Source: Auanema rhodensis (Eukaryota; Nematoda; Chromadorea; Rhabditida; Rhabditidae). Taken from it: a stretch of 64,000 nucleotides of DNA. Each line of letters starts with the position of its first letter. Within the stretch, counting starts at the first letter, position 1. The notes beneath the pieces were generated by a model, which made no database searches, had not been told where the DNA came from, and saw only the letters and a list, made by a program, of their open reading frames with translations. Positions 42,659-52,883 of the stretch are shown piece after piece. The stretch lies in the NCBI GenBank assembly GCA_964057225.1, contig OZ059899.1, positions 11,780,001 to 11,844,000 on the forward strand, in the 5' to 3' direction. The translations under genes were made by a program, and so were the position numbers.

Positions 42659-44048
42659 GTTTTCATTTAAGAAAAGCTATTCAGATAATATTCTAATTGA
42701 AAAATTATTAATGGTACGGTCGCTATAAAAGATTTCATCTCCCGCCAACTGTACGATGAGGAACAATTTGATTGTTACCGTATGCAATTAGGAACCCCCG
42801 TTAGAAGAGCGGCACGGTCAACCGATTGAATTCTTAAATTTTATGATTTCTAACAAATAGTCTCAAGGTATTTCTGTATAAAAGTCTGTAAAAAATAATG
42901 CTGAACATTAATATTCATACAAAAGGTTTACAAACCAATATTAAATTCTTAATATTGTGCAAATTATCCTTTTGATAAATGTCTACTTTTATATTTCTGT
43001 TTATTTTTTTTTGCTTGTCATATTAATTGGTAGAGTGATTAAATGAAAATATCATAGTTAAACGATTGAATTCGTATTTTGAGTGATTACAACAAAATTT
43101 TCTAGAAAAATTTATATGCGGAAATCGTAGTAATATAATTTTTGTATAATGTTTTAATAACACAAATTTTCTTCTTTTGTATTCCACATGGCAATTGTCT
43201 AAAAGTTTTAGAGGGGGCATATTTAGTCATCTGGTTAGGTTCCTTATTTTGCGATTATTGTGTAGTTAATTCAAGTTTTCAATAGATTTGTTGGTTTAAC
43301 ATTTTATAAAAATATTGATAAGATATATATTTATTGATTCTGCTCTTATTATCAACATACTCTTCATAAGTAACGTAGATCATTTGATAATGAAAAGGAG
43401 TTTTTCAAAAAAAAAAGAAGGATTATTGTCATAATTTGTAATTTGTGGAATTTAGAAAACTTATTTTGAATGCAACCGCTCACTGTATTCCTTCAAATAG
43501 AAATGACTCTTAGTTTACACCGCCAACTAAGAGATGTGACTCTCATCCTGATTGAGCTCAGAAAAGCAGTTGATATTGATTTCTTCTCAGAGAAAACTCT
43601 TTCATCTTTAACAGATTAAGGATTCTTTCATAAAGTACAACCATATATCTCGACATTTTTATTCTAGTTAGCTATAAAGGCTTTTCATTTGTCATTGTGA
43701 AAAGTATTAGTAAGATTTAGAAATGTCACTTCATATACATACATATACCTAGATTATTTCGTCGTATACACAAATATAATATGGCAGATAATATAAAGTT
43801 GATAATATTCATTAAATTTTATGAATAAGGAGGTTCAAAACAAATATGTTGAAGGGAAATCGTTGGTTTATTTTGTAACTTACAGAATACGTTCTGTAAT
43901 TAAATAGCTTCACATCTTGAATGTCTCTAATTTAATTTAAAACACTCCTAAAAATATTTTTAGTAGACGAGTCTCTGATTACAATTTTAACATAGCTGAA
44001 CTGCATTCACTCATTCAAATATTACTAATTTTAAGAATAAAAAAAAAC
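42659..44048. other. Intergenic region left of the inverted-repeat element
   Basis: AT-rich DNA upstream of psf-3 without recognisable genes. It contains the left copy of the 168-bp direct repeat. No clear similarity to sequence right of 50212 is visible apart from that repeat and a short diverged continuation. Confidence 0.6.
43435..43602. repeat. 168-bp direct repeat, left copy
   Basis: Matches 52064-52231 in the same orientation over 168 bp with about three substitutions. Inside, at 43507-43533, is a perfect 9-bp stem (CTCTTAGTT / AACTAAGAG) with a 9-nt loop; one of the differences between copies falls in the loop. A short diverged similarity (ATTCTTTCA-AAAGTACAAC) continues after an apparent insertion of about 80 bp in the right copy. 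Confidence 0.9.
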
Positions 44049-44382
44049 TAGGAATTCCGAATTGAAGTGATAAACCAGTTTGACGGAATGCCCAAATCTC
44101 GGAATAGACGATGAGAACCAAGCAAAAGCAAAAAAGAAAATCTTGTAGAAGAAAGCTTAAATATAGAAAAGGTATACCATTTTCAGTAAATAAATACAAT
44201 TATTTAACTAACCATATTAGATGAACGATTAAAAAATATTTATAAGGTGACATTTGATTTGGTGAAAAACGAATTATTATATATAATGTTAATAAAAATA
44301 AAATAAAATTAATATAAAATATAAAATGTTGAAGACTTAGATATATATCTAGATTATTCATAGGTGATAAGGGTACACACAT
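44049..44382 (-). pseudogene. Truncated copy of the Str-type chemoreceptor gene
   Basis: Inverted duplicate of the first exon (ATG at 44382) and the start of exon 2 of the receptor on the right side. It breaks off at QFGIP, where the inverted-repeat identity ends. The copied coding bases still read correctly, with one amino-acid difference seen within an intron-side open frame. It lacks transmembrane helices 3-7 and cannot make a receptor. Confidence 0.85.
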
Positions 44383-44866
44383 TTGGACAACGAATCTCTT
44401 AAATAATTAAATAATTATATTTCTTTTCCTCTTTTCTATAAAAAAAATATTGAGAACATCAATACATATAATATTATAATCTTTTTAATCTTAAATTTTA
44501 TAAAATAATGTAAAAATGATTTTGATTTTCGTGTAGCTTCGTTGTTAAATTTTATTTTTTTTTAGTTGATATGTACCTCCCATTTTGATGAAAAAATGAA
44601 TTTTGGTCGAATACACATTAGTCCCTCCTTTGGTTTCTATTCAACCTGAGATTCACGCTTGATCAACCTGAATCTCGAGACTTGATCGAGACTCTTTTTC
44701 TGAAGAAGCAGGCATTGTATGTAACTGCAATAGGGCCATCCTAATTTGAATCAGAATTCTTCAAGTGTTGAGGCTTTTGCAATTCTTCAAGAGGATCTTG
44801 ATTTTCAAATAACAACTATTTAACTTTTAAGGGCTGCATACATAATTTCCAACATACAAATATTCT
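44049..44866 (-). repeat. 818-bp inverted repeat, left arm
   Basis: Near-identical inverted copy of 49395-50212, with only isolated mismatches seen by eye. The outer third carries an inverted copy of exon 1 and most of exon 2 of the chemoreceptor at 49879-51176 and then stops abruptly inside exon 2. The inner part (about 44540-44866) is non-coding. Confidence 0.93.
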
Positions 44867-45230
44867 TTGAAATTCCCAGAGAGTTATGAAAGAGCATGAA
44901 AAACAAATTTCAACGATAATAATATGTATTTTGCCGTTCTAGCGCACCTTTTCGACCACACATCAATTTCCTCATTTTAAAGCCATTTTAAGGCTATTTT
45001 CATTGATTTTCTGTCTTAATACTTCAAAAATGTGTCATTTTAAACAATTTTCAAAAATGGTAAAAAGGTCGAAATGAGCTACCTTGAAAATGTGGTCAAA
45101 ATGGATGGTCGAAATGGTCGAGACAAGTGCACTAGAACGGTGAAAAAATAATGCTCAATAAATGATCTTTTCAGAAAACCTTAAACCTCTAACAAATAGT
45201 GATCTTGAAGAACCAAAGTAGTGTTTTATC

Positions 45231-46336
45231 TCAATTTTTATAACCATATGCCAGAGTCTCAAAAGAATCTGGAATTATCACTCTTTTGAATTGTAGCATT
45301 TTCGCTTGAGTCAATTCATTATCAAATACAACTTTTTCCTGTTCTTGGGTGTATAATTGTTGTTTGATACATCGAATACAACATTGTTTCTTTCTAACAA
45401 TACTCTTATTAAAAAGACTTTCACGAAAATCTTCAACTTTTAACTTCTTGACAACATTTTTCTTTATTCCTTTACTCTTTTTAACCTCATCTCTAGGTTT
45501 TGGAACTTTTGGAAGTTTAGGATTCTCTATTTCATCTTGAATTCTTTTATTGTAATAATCTACAAACTCTTGACGTCTTTCCTCAGCAAGTTTATATGCA
45601 TATTGTTTGGGTTTCAAGCCTAAAAGTTCTTGCATTATTAATCCATTTAACTCATCTTTAAATTTGCCAACAACTTTTTTATTTTCTTCATTATACAATG
45701 GATAAACTTTAGGATATTCACTGAAATCGAAATATTTTTTTAATGAAGAATCTTCTAATAGGTCTTCATAAAAGTCAGATGTAAAAATTTCATAAATAAG
45801 GGAATCAGTATCCTGATAGCACAGTTTAAGGTTATTACCATATTTTTTCTTCATAACATTGTAATGAAAATCGTACATCAGCCACTTACTCAACTCCAGG
45901 ATAGCAAAGCCAACATACATAAATAGGCTTATCCAGAACTAGTTTGAGCCATTTCAACAAAACTCAATTCTTTGTTTATTATTATATTCCTATTAAAGTT
46001 AGGTTTCTTTGCTAACTTAGTTAATCTATCTTTCTTTGAAATGTAATGCATTTCACCATTTTCCATACATTCATACTCACCAGAATACACCAACTTTACA
46101 TCTACTCTATTACGAACATTCTCCATAGTTTTCCCAAAAACACTATTATTCATCAACTTAAAGAAGTCTTTTTCAAAATCATTTTTAGCTTTTTTCCTAA
46201 GGTTAGTATTCAAATCAATATAGCTCGCAAGCCAATTACTCTCATCAAATTTAAGAATTCTCTTAATTTTTTTCAATTTCATTCCAAGATCTAAAGCTTG
46301 TAGCAAATTTTGATAATGAATAACATAAGATATCAT
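45231..46336 (-). pseudogene. Family B (protein-primed) DNA polymerase fragment, Maverick type
   Basis: Two - strand frames, 46336-45929 and 45920-45231, cover the palm and thumb end of a viral/organellar-type DNA polymerase B. Motif B-like KNDFEKDFFKLMNNSVFGKT and motif C YQDTDSLIYEI, with its two catalytic aspartates, are present. The frame is disrupted at about 45910-45935, where a small deletion and a 4-bp TATG duplication shift the reading. The N-terminal exonuclease and TPR regions are absent: sequence upstream of 46336 changes to an unrelated fragment on the other strand. Non-functional. Confidence 0.88.
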
Positions 46337-46337
46337 T

Positions 46338-46591
46338 CAGCTACTGTAAGTAGTGTGGCAAAAACAGTACAACAAACTTCTCAGGTTTCATGAAGTTCGA
46401 TTAATCAAACAATCATTTTACCTTCTGATATTAATGCTCTATTGGATTCATTAAGATTATCAGTAGGTTCATATCCAGCTGGGAATAATGGTGAATATAA
46501 TAAAATTCATTCTATTCTCGATGAATTGATTCGCCAGAAAAAGATAAAAAAGAAAGATCTACCTTGTATTTATATGAATATTGGATTGTAA
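46338..46591 (+). pseudogene. Small Maverick-associated ORF fragment
   Basis: A + strand frame with one internal stop (about 46390) reads through DINALLDSLRLSVGSYPAGN and then IHSILDELIRQKKI to a stop at 46589-46591. This helical segment resembles a short conserved region I associate with Maverick proteins (a DSL...AGN...EI..ILDEL pattern). It directly abuts the truncated polymerase in opposite orientation, pointing to rearrangement. Confidence 0.5.
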
Positions 46592-46707
46592 AGATCAAAG
46601 ACATGGGATTCTTCGAATTCTTAAAATCCCATGACCTAAAGGATTATAGGACTAGATCTCTTTTGATTTCAAATTTTTGGTTTCTGAATTATGTTATTTT
46701 CTGAACC

Positions 46708-47118
46708 TCAACCCTTCTTAACATAAGCTCTGGAAACATTTGGAAAATCTAAATCTAAAATCTTAAGGAAATTCAAACATTCCTGGTTTGTTAATGTTTT
46801 GTTATTCTTCAAAGTTAGCGATAAATCGATGGAAGGTAATTCTACCTTCTCTTCTTTCTGTTTTTCATTATACTTTTTGAGTAGTTCATTGTGTTCATCT
46901 CTTTCTTTTTGATAAAGTTGTTGCTGTTTTTCCAACATCATTGATTTTTTCTAATTCGAAATTCCTAAGAAATTGATTATTATGCTTTTGCATTCACTTT
47001 TACATTCTGCTGTCAAGTGTTTAGTAAAAGCATATTTATAACTATATTTATCATTTTGAGTTAACTTCGATTCATCAATGGTGGCAATCATTTTTTCTAA
47101 AGCATCCAGATAATTTTA
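46708..47118 (-). pseudogene. Charged coiled-coil ORFs of the element
   Basis: Two short - strand frames. 47118-46951 reads LEKMIATIDESKLTQNDKYS and ends FLGISN. 46941-46708 begins MMLEKQQQLYQKERDEHNEL and ends NVSRAYVKKG. Both are Lys/Glu-rich helical sequences of the kind seen as minor Maverick ORFs. They may be two frames of one broken gene. No enzymatic motif is visible. Confidence 0.4.
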
Positions 47119-47244
47119 AGCTGTTTCTCTAGTGTATTCATTTTTAGTATACTCCAGTATTTCTGAAAAATTCAACTCTTTGATCATCAATTTTTTGAAT
47201 GTCTTCTACAACAATTCTGAGCTGTTCCTCGTACGTCATTCCCT

Positions 47245-47341
47245 AAAAGCAAAGATTCATGATTTTCATCAATGCAAAAATACAAACCTTAACCAAATCC
47301 AAAAATTCAAAAACAAAAAAAAATCATGAATCTTTGCTTTT
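47245..47341. repeat. Perfect 22-bp inverted repeat
   Basis: Arms 47245-47266 and 47320-47341 are exact reverse complements (AAAAGCAAAGATTCATGATTTT), separated by 53 nt. They lie between the coiled-coil ORFs and the 3' end of the kinase-like gene. Confidence 0.9.
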
Positions 47342-47422
47342 GAAACGTTAGAAGAACGGGGTGATGGTGATGGGGATGGTGTTGAGATCGGATTATTCGA
47401 CAATTATTCAACAAAAAAAAAA

Positions 47423-48740
47423 TCATAAATTATGTATTTGAATTATCTTTTCTCGAACAATAGTGATATATTCTTTCAGAGCCTCTGATCCTTTGTCAAA
47501 AAGTAAATCTGATCGACGGAAGACTTCATTATCTTCGTTCAGCTTTGCAAGTGCTACATCCAACTTCAAACTGATTCCAGATTGAACAATAAACTCCTTT
47601 CCAATTCTGAGCTGTTCCTCGTACGGAAATCCACAATATATAAGGAAGAAGTGTTTTCGATGAATCCAATATTTTCGGCATTCAGATCACCCAATCCGAG
47701 AATTTGAGCCAGCAAAGATATCTGGATAATGGCTTTCGAAGTTTCTTCCTTCTGCTCGACAATTTAACGTTCATAATTATCCCTAAACACACACCAGTTG
47801 GAAAAAAATAAATTGAAAGTCGAAATCAATCATAATATTTTAAAAGCACTTACCACTCTTTCTCCAGCATCGCCAAAGTTCTGAATCCAGAAATCTCTTC
47901 GCTACAAATATATACGATTTTGTTTGATGAAACCAGACTTGGGATGAAATCAATCACGGCTCCAATATTCATCACCTCCAAAAGTTTGTATATGAACAAT
48001 TCGATCATGTTTAAAGGCCTACGGTGAGTAACTAAATTTAAAATTTTGTTGATTGATTCACGGCAATGAGCTTACATGAAATACTAGATGGGTTGTGATT
48101 CGTCTTAATGTAAAACAGGCGACGATATGCATCAAAACTAACAATACACATAGCACCAGACCGACTACCGAAATATTTTTAAATTCAAAATCAATGATAA
48201 ATAAACTCAACATACCAGAGGGCTTATCCTTGAAATCGACATCGATCCATTTATCGTAAAACTTGCGCGTGAAGAACGTTTTGGCTGCTTCTTTGATAAA
48301 ATCCGGAACATTGTCCAGAAAAACGGCATACTCCTCTCGCATACGAAGCCAATCGGAATAGAATGTCGCATAAGCAGAGAAAAACTTCACATCGTATAAT
48401 TGTTTCGCTTGCTCATTAGCTTCAACAGCTTTTTCCTGCCTTGAACGAATTTCCTTGGCTTCACGAAACTTTTGTACTATCGTTAAGTAATTCTGCCATT
48501 GTTCGAGAGGATGAAGAGAGTCGGGTAGCTCTTCAGAACGAAACTCGATGTGTTGAAATTTTGGTGGGATATTCGTCACACTCTCAACCTCTTTCAATAA
48601 TTCCAAACGAGAAATCTGTAAATAATTTAAATTTTAGATAAAGCCAATGATCAAAGTTCACAAACCTGTGTATCCACAATAATATTTTTGAAGAGTCGAT
48701 CTTCTTTTTCTCCAACAAGTCGAATCACGAGAAAGACCAT
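47423..48740 (-). pseudogene. Nematode kinase-like cargo gene within the Maverick remnant, decayed
   Basis: Starts MVFLVIRLVGEKEDRLFKNI at 48740; exon 1 48740-48666 and exon 2 48615-48216 join in phase. Exon 2 has the helical region PLEQWQNYLTIVQKFREAKE and a YDKWIDVDF segment. Later pieces read VSFDAYRRLFYIKTNHN (possible Lys-containing N-lobe strand), RRPLNMIELFIYKLLEVMNI (possible alpha-C), GDLNAENIGF (HRD..N-like catalytic loop) and SLYIVDF (DFG-like). This suggests a divergent kinase fold of a nematode-only family. Frame continuity is lost after exon 2, an in-frame TAA lies at 47764-47766, and the 3' end (about 47625) changes frame. It may correspond to the krma class of Maverick cargo described in nematodes (from memory). 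Confidence 0.6.
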
Positions 48741-49002
48741 TCTGAAACAACAGAATTAATACGTAATTAAACAAATTTAATAAACATAACAGTTTTAATT
48801 CGAAGGAAATACAAATATGGAACAAGAACAAGAAAAGAAAATCTCTTTTCTATTCAAAAAAGTAATAATGCGGTGGAAGAATGTGATGTTGACAGTCTCT
48901 CTCCTTATTCTGCGTTTCTGCTCACGAGTCACTCTCATCACCCTTCCTCTCTACATAGTCCAACGCGTTTGAACTTCAAGAGTCAAAGAGTTACACTTCA
49001 AT

Positions 49003-49290
49003 GGAATTGATGATCAATGGCAATCAGATCTCGTAGAAATGATTCCCTACGCGGAAGAAAATAAAGGCTATAGATATCTTTTAACAATTATAGATTGTTT
49101 CAGTAAGTTTGCATGAGTAGTAGTACCATTAAAAAGTAAGACAGGTAAAGAAACTACAGATGCTTTGGAATCTATCTTTACAAAAAGGTAAAAGAAAACG
49201 AAAAAAGATGCAAACTGATAATGGTAAGGAACATTATAATAAAAAAAATGAATAAATTATTTAAATCTTTAGAAATTAATCACTTCTTAC
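49003..49290 (+). pseudogene. Retroviral-type (rve) integrase remnant of the Maverick
   Basis: Reads DDQWQSDLVEM, then YRYLLTIIDCFSKF, then (after a stop) VPLKSKTGKETTDALESIF and, in a shifted frame, KKMQTDNGKEHYN. The first two acidic residues of the DDE triad (SDLVEM and TDNG) are visible; the third is missing. There is an in-frame TGA after SKFA, a TAA and frame change near 49190, and stops soon after. This is the usual c-integrase of Mavericks, here next to the right inverted arm. Non-functional. Confidence 0.82.
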
Positions 49291-49394
49291 AAGCTTTTTA
49301 CAAGCTCTTCAAGATCTAGGTTGGTTAATGGCTTCAGGTTCTTATCGAATCTTAGATTCTTAGATCCTCCAGATTTATTAAAATGCATTTATTG

Positions 49395-50212
49395 AGAATA
49401 TTTGTATGTTGGAAATTATGTATGCAGCCCTTAAAAGTTAAATAGTTGTTATTTGAAAATCAAGATCCTCTTGAAGAATTGCAAAAGCCTCAACACTTGA
49501 AGAATTCTGATTCAAATTAGGATGGCCCTATTGCAGTTACATACAATGCCTGCTTCTTCAGAAAAAGAGTCTCGATCAAGTCTCGAGATTCAGGTTGATC
49601 AAGCGTGAATCTCAGGTTGAATAGAAACCAAAGGAGGGACTAATGTGTATTCGACCAAAATTCATTTTTTCATCAAAATGGGAGGTACATATCAACTAAA
49701 AAAAAATAAAATTTAACAACGAAGCTACACGAAAATCAAAATCATTTTTACATTATTTTATAAAATTTAAGATTAAAAAGATTATAATATTATATGTATT
49801 GATGTTCTCAATATTTTTTTTATAGAAAAGAGGAAAAGAAATATAATTATTTAATTATTTAAGAGATTCGTTGTCCAAATGTGTGTACCCTTATCACCTA
49901 TGAATAATCTAGATATATATCTAAGTCTTCAACATTTTATATTTTATATTAATTTTATTTTATTTTTATTAACATTATATATAATAATTCGTTTTTCACC
50001 AAATCAAATGTCACCTTATAAATATTTTTTAATCGTTCATCTAATATGGTTAGTTAAATAATTGTATTTATTTACTGAAAATGGTATACCTTTTCTATCT
50101 TTAAGCTTTCTTCTACAAGATTTTCTTTTTTGCTTTTGCTTGGTTCTCATCGTCTATTCCGAGATTTGGGCATTCCGTCAAACTGGTTTATCACTTCAAT
50201 TCGGAATTCCTA
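49395..50212 (+). repeat. 818-bp inverted repeat, right arm
   Basis: Inverted partner of 44049-44866. Its outer end lies inside exon 2 of the chemoreceptor gene, whose remaining exons continue past the repeat. The right arm is therefore probably the original and the left arm the copy, at least for the receptor part. Confidence 0.93.
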
Positions 50213-51176
50213 TAGAGTATACAACAGCTCTGTCTGGCTTCCTTGCCTTTGGTAAATAAAAAGATGAGAAAAAAGTTTAAAACTGTAAATATAATTGTTA
50301 CAGAAGTTATTAGTATATATACTCATATGTTATTATATCGAACAAAATCAATAATATCTCATTCACACTTTAATAATCGCTTTAAAAAATTTATTTATTT
50401 ACTGGTATTAGCTTATGCTTACAGTTTACCTGTTCTATACTGTATATATTTTCGATTATTAGCTTCTTCTGATTTTCGAGATAAATATATTCAATTAGAA
50501 GTATTCTAATCTTTCAATTTTATTCATTTTTTTAATGTTTTTTAATATTTAAGGTCTATAACACATGTAAAGAGAGCTATGGATTAATATTAATGAATAA
50601 TAATATCATAATTGTGCCATTTGGCAATGTAACAAATGCAGAAATTGCCTTCGTTTTTCATATTTCTTCAATTTTAATAATATGGATAGCATCATTTATA
50701 GTATGTATCCATACTTTAAACTTATCAACAACTACAATATCTAAACGTACAATACAACTTCAAAAATCTTTATTACGAACTTTATTTCTACAAGTTTGTT
50801 CAGATACTTTTACTTGTATTAATCGAAAATTTTTTTAGATTGTAATTCCATTCTTATTAATGTTTATACCATGCATAATAGTACTAGTTATTAAATCTAC
50901 AAGTATATTATTTTGATTAATTTTTTATTTATCTGTAAATTTTATCTTTTTTTCAGTTTTCGAATATATTAGTATGCTCGCATTTTCTTGTCACGGTGCT
51001 GCTAATACACTTGTTCTTTTGTTAGGACATAGAGAATATAGAAGAACTCTATTTCTATGCATTAAAAAGTTTTTTAAAAAACCAGGTAAACAGTTATTTT
51101 TTGAAATTAATCGAAGAAAATAATTTTATATTTAGATTTCTCACGAAATCCCTTCTTCGCAAATGATGATCCATAA
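49879..51176 (+). CDS. Str-superfamily seven-transmembrane chemoreceptor
   Basis: Nematode-specific serpentine chemoreceptor (str/srh/srd-like), expected in chemosensory neurons. Seven exons in phase: 49879-50048, 50106-50251, 50304-50500, 50554-50793, 50839-50902, 50957-51085, 51136-51176, giving 328 residues. TM1 is FIFYINFILFLLTLYIII, followed by the family-like MSPYKYFLIVHLIW. TM3 follows GIPIEYTTALSGFLAFG; later segments are YLLVLAYAYSLPVLYCIYF (TM4) and FVFHISSILIIWIASFIVC (TM5); TM7 ends in HGAANTLVLLLGHREYRRTL, typical of the superfamily. No stop or frameshift was found. Its promoter, exon 1 and most of exon 2 lie within the right inverted-repeat arm, so expression may have been affected by the neighbouring insertion. 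Confidence 0.82.
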
Positions 51177-52883
51177 ACAAGAAGATTTATGTCAAATTTT
51201 CGGGCAAAGTTCTTGTGAAAAAGCATATGTACCTTGGTGTCAAATATTGTAACTTTTTAATTTTTTTTAAAATATTTATAGTTGTAAACTAAGGATACTC
51301 AGTTTTTCTGCAAATGAAAACTCTGCCCATACTATTTCTGAACATCCTCCAGTGCGCAGTTCGTTATAAAGATCCCTCCAATAATGAAGAGATGCGTCAG
51401 GATCGTCAAGTTTCAACTTGTTCTCATCAGAAAATATAAATTTTCAGTAACAGAAAATGTGATTTGTATTTTTTACACTCAATTTACCTAATGACTGGTA
51501 ATCATTGCTAAAAAAATTTTTTTCAAAAAATAATTTTTTAACAATTTTTACGCTTCAACTCATTTAAAACTTTTTATTTGGAAATATGTGATGAGTTTTG
51601 TGATAAATATAAAAATTATAAATAATTCTATTTTTAGTATAAATTTGTTGTTTAGAAAAAACAGTAGTACAGTTATATATTATCATTATTGTTCAAATCA
51701 AAACAATCTGATTATAAAAAAAATATGAAGCGTAAGATTAATTAAAACAACTAAATACGAAAAAAAAAAACTATGCAAGCAACGATGCTGTGTCTTTGAG
51801 TTGCATTCTGTTCAATGAATGTATGATAACAGTGTTGTGTAAAACTAAAAAAACAAGAACTGGCCAACCGAAAAAAAAATTATGCAAAAAGATATCGTTC
51901 TACTACATTCACTCTTTTTTTTATAAATTTTCTATTTTCATTACCGAACACTAAAACTTTGATAATGTATCACTGGTATAAAGATTAATATGTTTCGAAC
52001 ACTTGGTCTGAATGAAGTATTTCAAATAGAACACAAGATCTTAGTATTTTGATTAAGAATACTTTTGTAATTTGTGGAAATTAGAAAACTTATTTTGAAT
52101 GCAACCGCTCACTGTATTCCTTCAAATAGAAATGACTCTTAGTTTACACAGCCAACTAAGAGATGTGACTCTCATCCTGATTGAGCTCAGAAAAGCAGTT
52201 GATATTGATTTCTTCTCAGAGGAAACTCTTTGAATCTCACCAGAGTTTTTTCTTTCTTTTTTTGAATAAAATAAATTAATTGCACACAATTGGCTTCATT
52301 ATAACTGTCTTTTTTTGGTTTGGAAAATTATTCTTTCACAAAGTACAACTATACGTTTGGAAGTTTTCTATCATTTTTGACATAAAATATAATTGGATTC
52401 AAAAAAAAAGACTTCAGTTTACATACATTATTGCTAGTTCTTCTATCCTAGCATGCTTTTTCATTATCAGATGAAAACATATTTGGAGAATGTTAACTGA
52501 ATTGAATTCGCTTCGTTTAGGATTACAAGACTCACTCACGATGGCTAATGAAAAGAGTGAACACGTTTTACACTAACCATAATAAGATAAAGCCTTCCTA
52601 ACGCAGATAGTGTGTAGTCCCTAAACCAATTTTCCTTGCCTCGTTTGTTGCTCACTGTGAAAGTGTATTCCTAATGTAGCAATTTAGCGCATTTGCTTAT
52701 CGACAAGAATTTTATCGGCTAGTGCTAAACATTGAGAGATTGAGGATGAAGAAGAGGATTGGCATGGAAATATTGGCTTTGTAAGGCTTTCGATGCGTTG
52801 TCTGTCTGTCTTTTCTGGCAACTTCCTGTCTGCCCCTTGGGGGATGAGATGCGTCCATCGATTCGTCTCAATCTCGACCCACA
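51177..52883. other. Spacer between chemoreceptor and tsp-7
   Basis: AT-rich and non-coding as far as I can see. It holds the right copy of the 168-bp direct repeat (52064-52231). The part just before tsp-7 (52690-52880) is less AT-rich and open on the - strand, but reads as a serine-rich shadow. Confidence 0.6.
52064..52231. repeat. 168-bp direct repeat, right copy
   Basis: Same orientation as 43435-43602. The 9-bp stem is conserved at 52136-52162 while its loop differs by one base (TACACAGCC against TACACCGCC). Confidence 0.9.

Larger units (their letters stand above)
44867..49394. mobile_element. Decayed Maverick/Polinton-like element interior
   Basis: About 4.5 kb between the inverted arms. 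It carries Maverick hallmarks: family B DNA polymerase C terminus (-), small element ORFs on both strands, and a retroviral-type integrase remnant (+) next to the right arm, plus a kinase-like gene (-). Polymerase and integrase lie at opposite ends, as in typical Mavericks. Complete elements are usually 15-20 kb and carry capsid, protease and packaging ATPase genes; I see none of these, so the copy is internally deleted and rearranged. Every element gene I recognise is broken or incomplete. Confidence 0.8.

Noticed and set aside
43507-43533. Hairpin in the 168-bp repeat considered as a tRNA or SmY-like RNA gene
   Set aside because: No tRNA cloverleaf, A/B boxes or Sm-binding site could be found around it.
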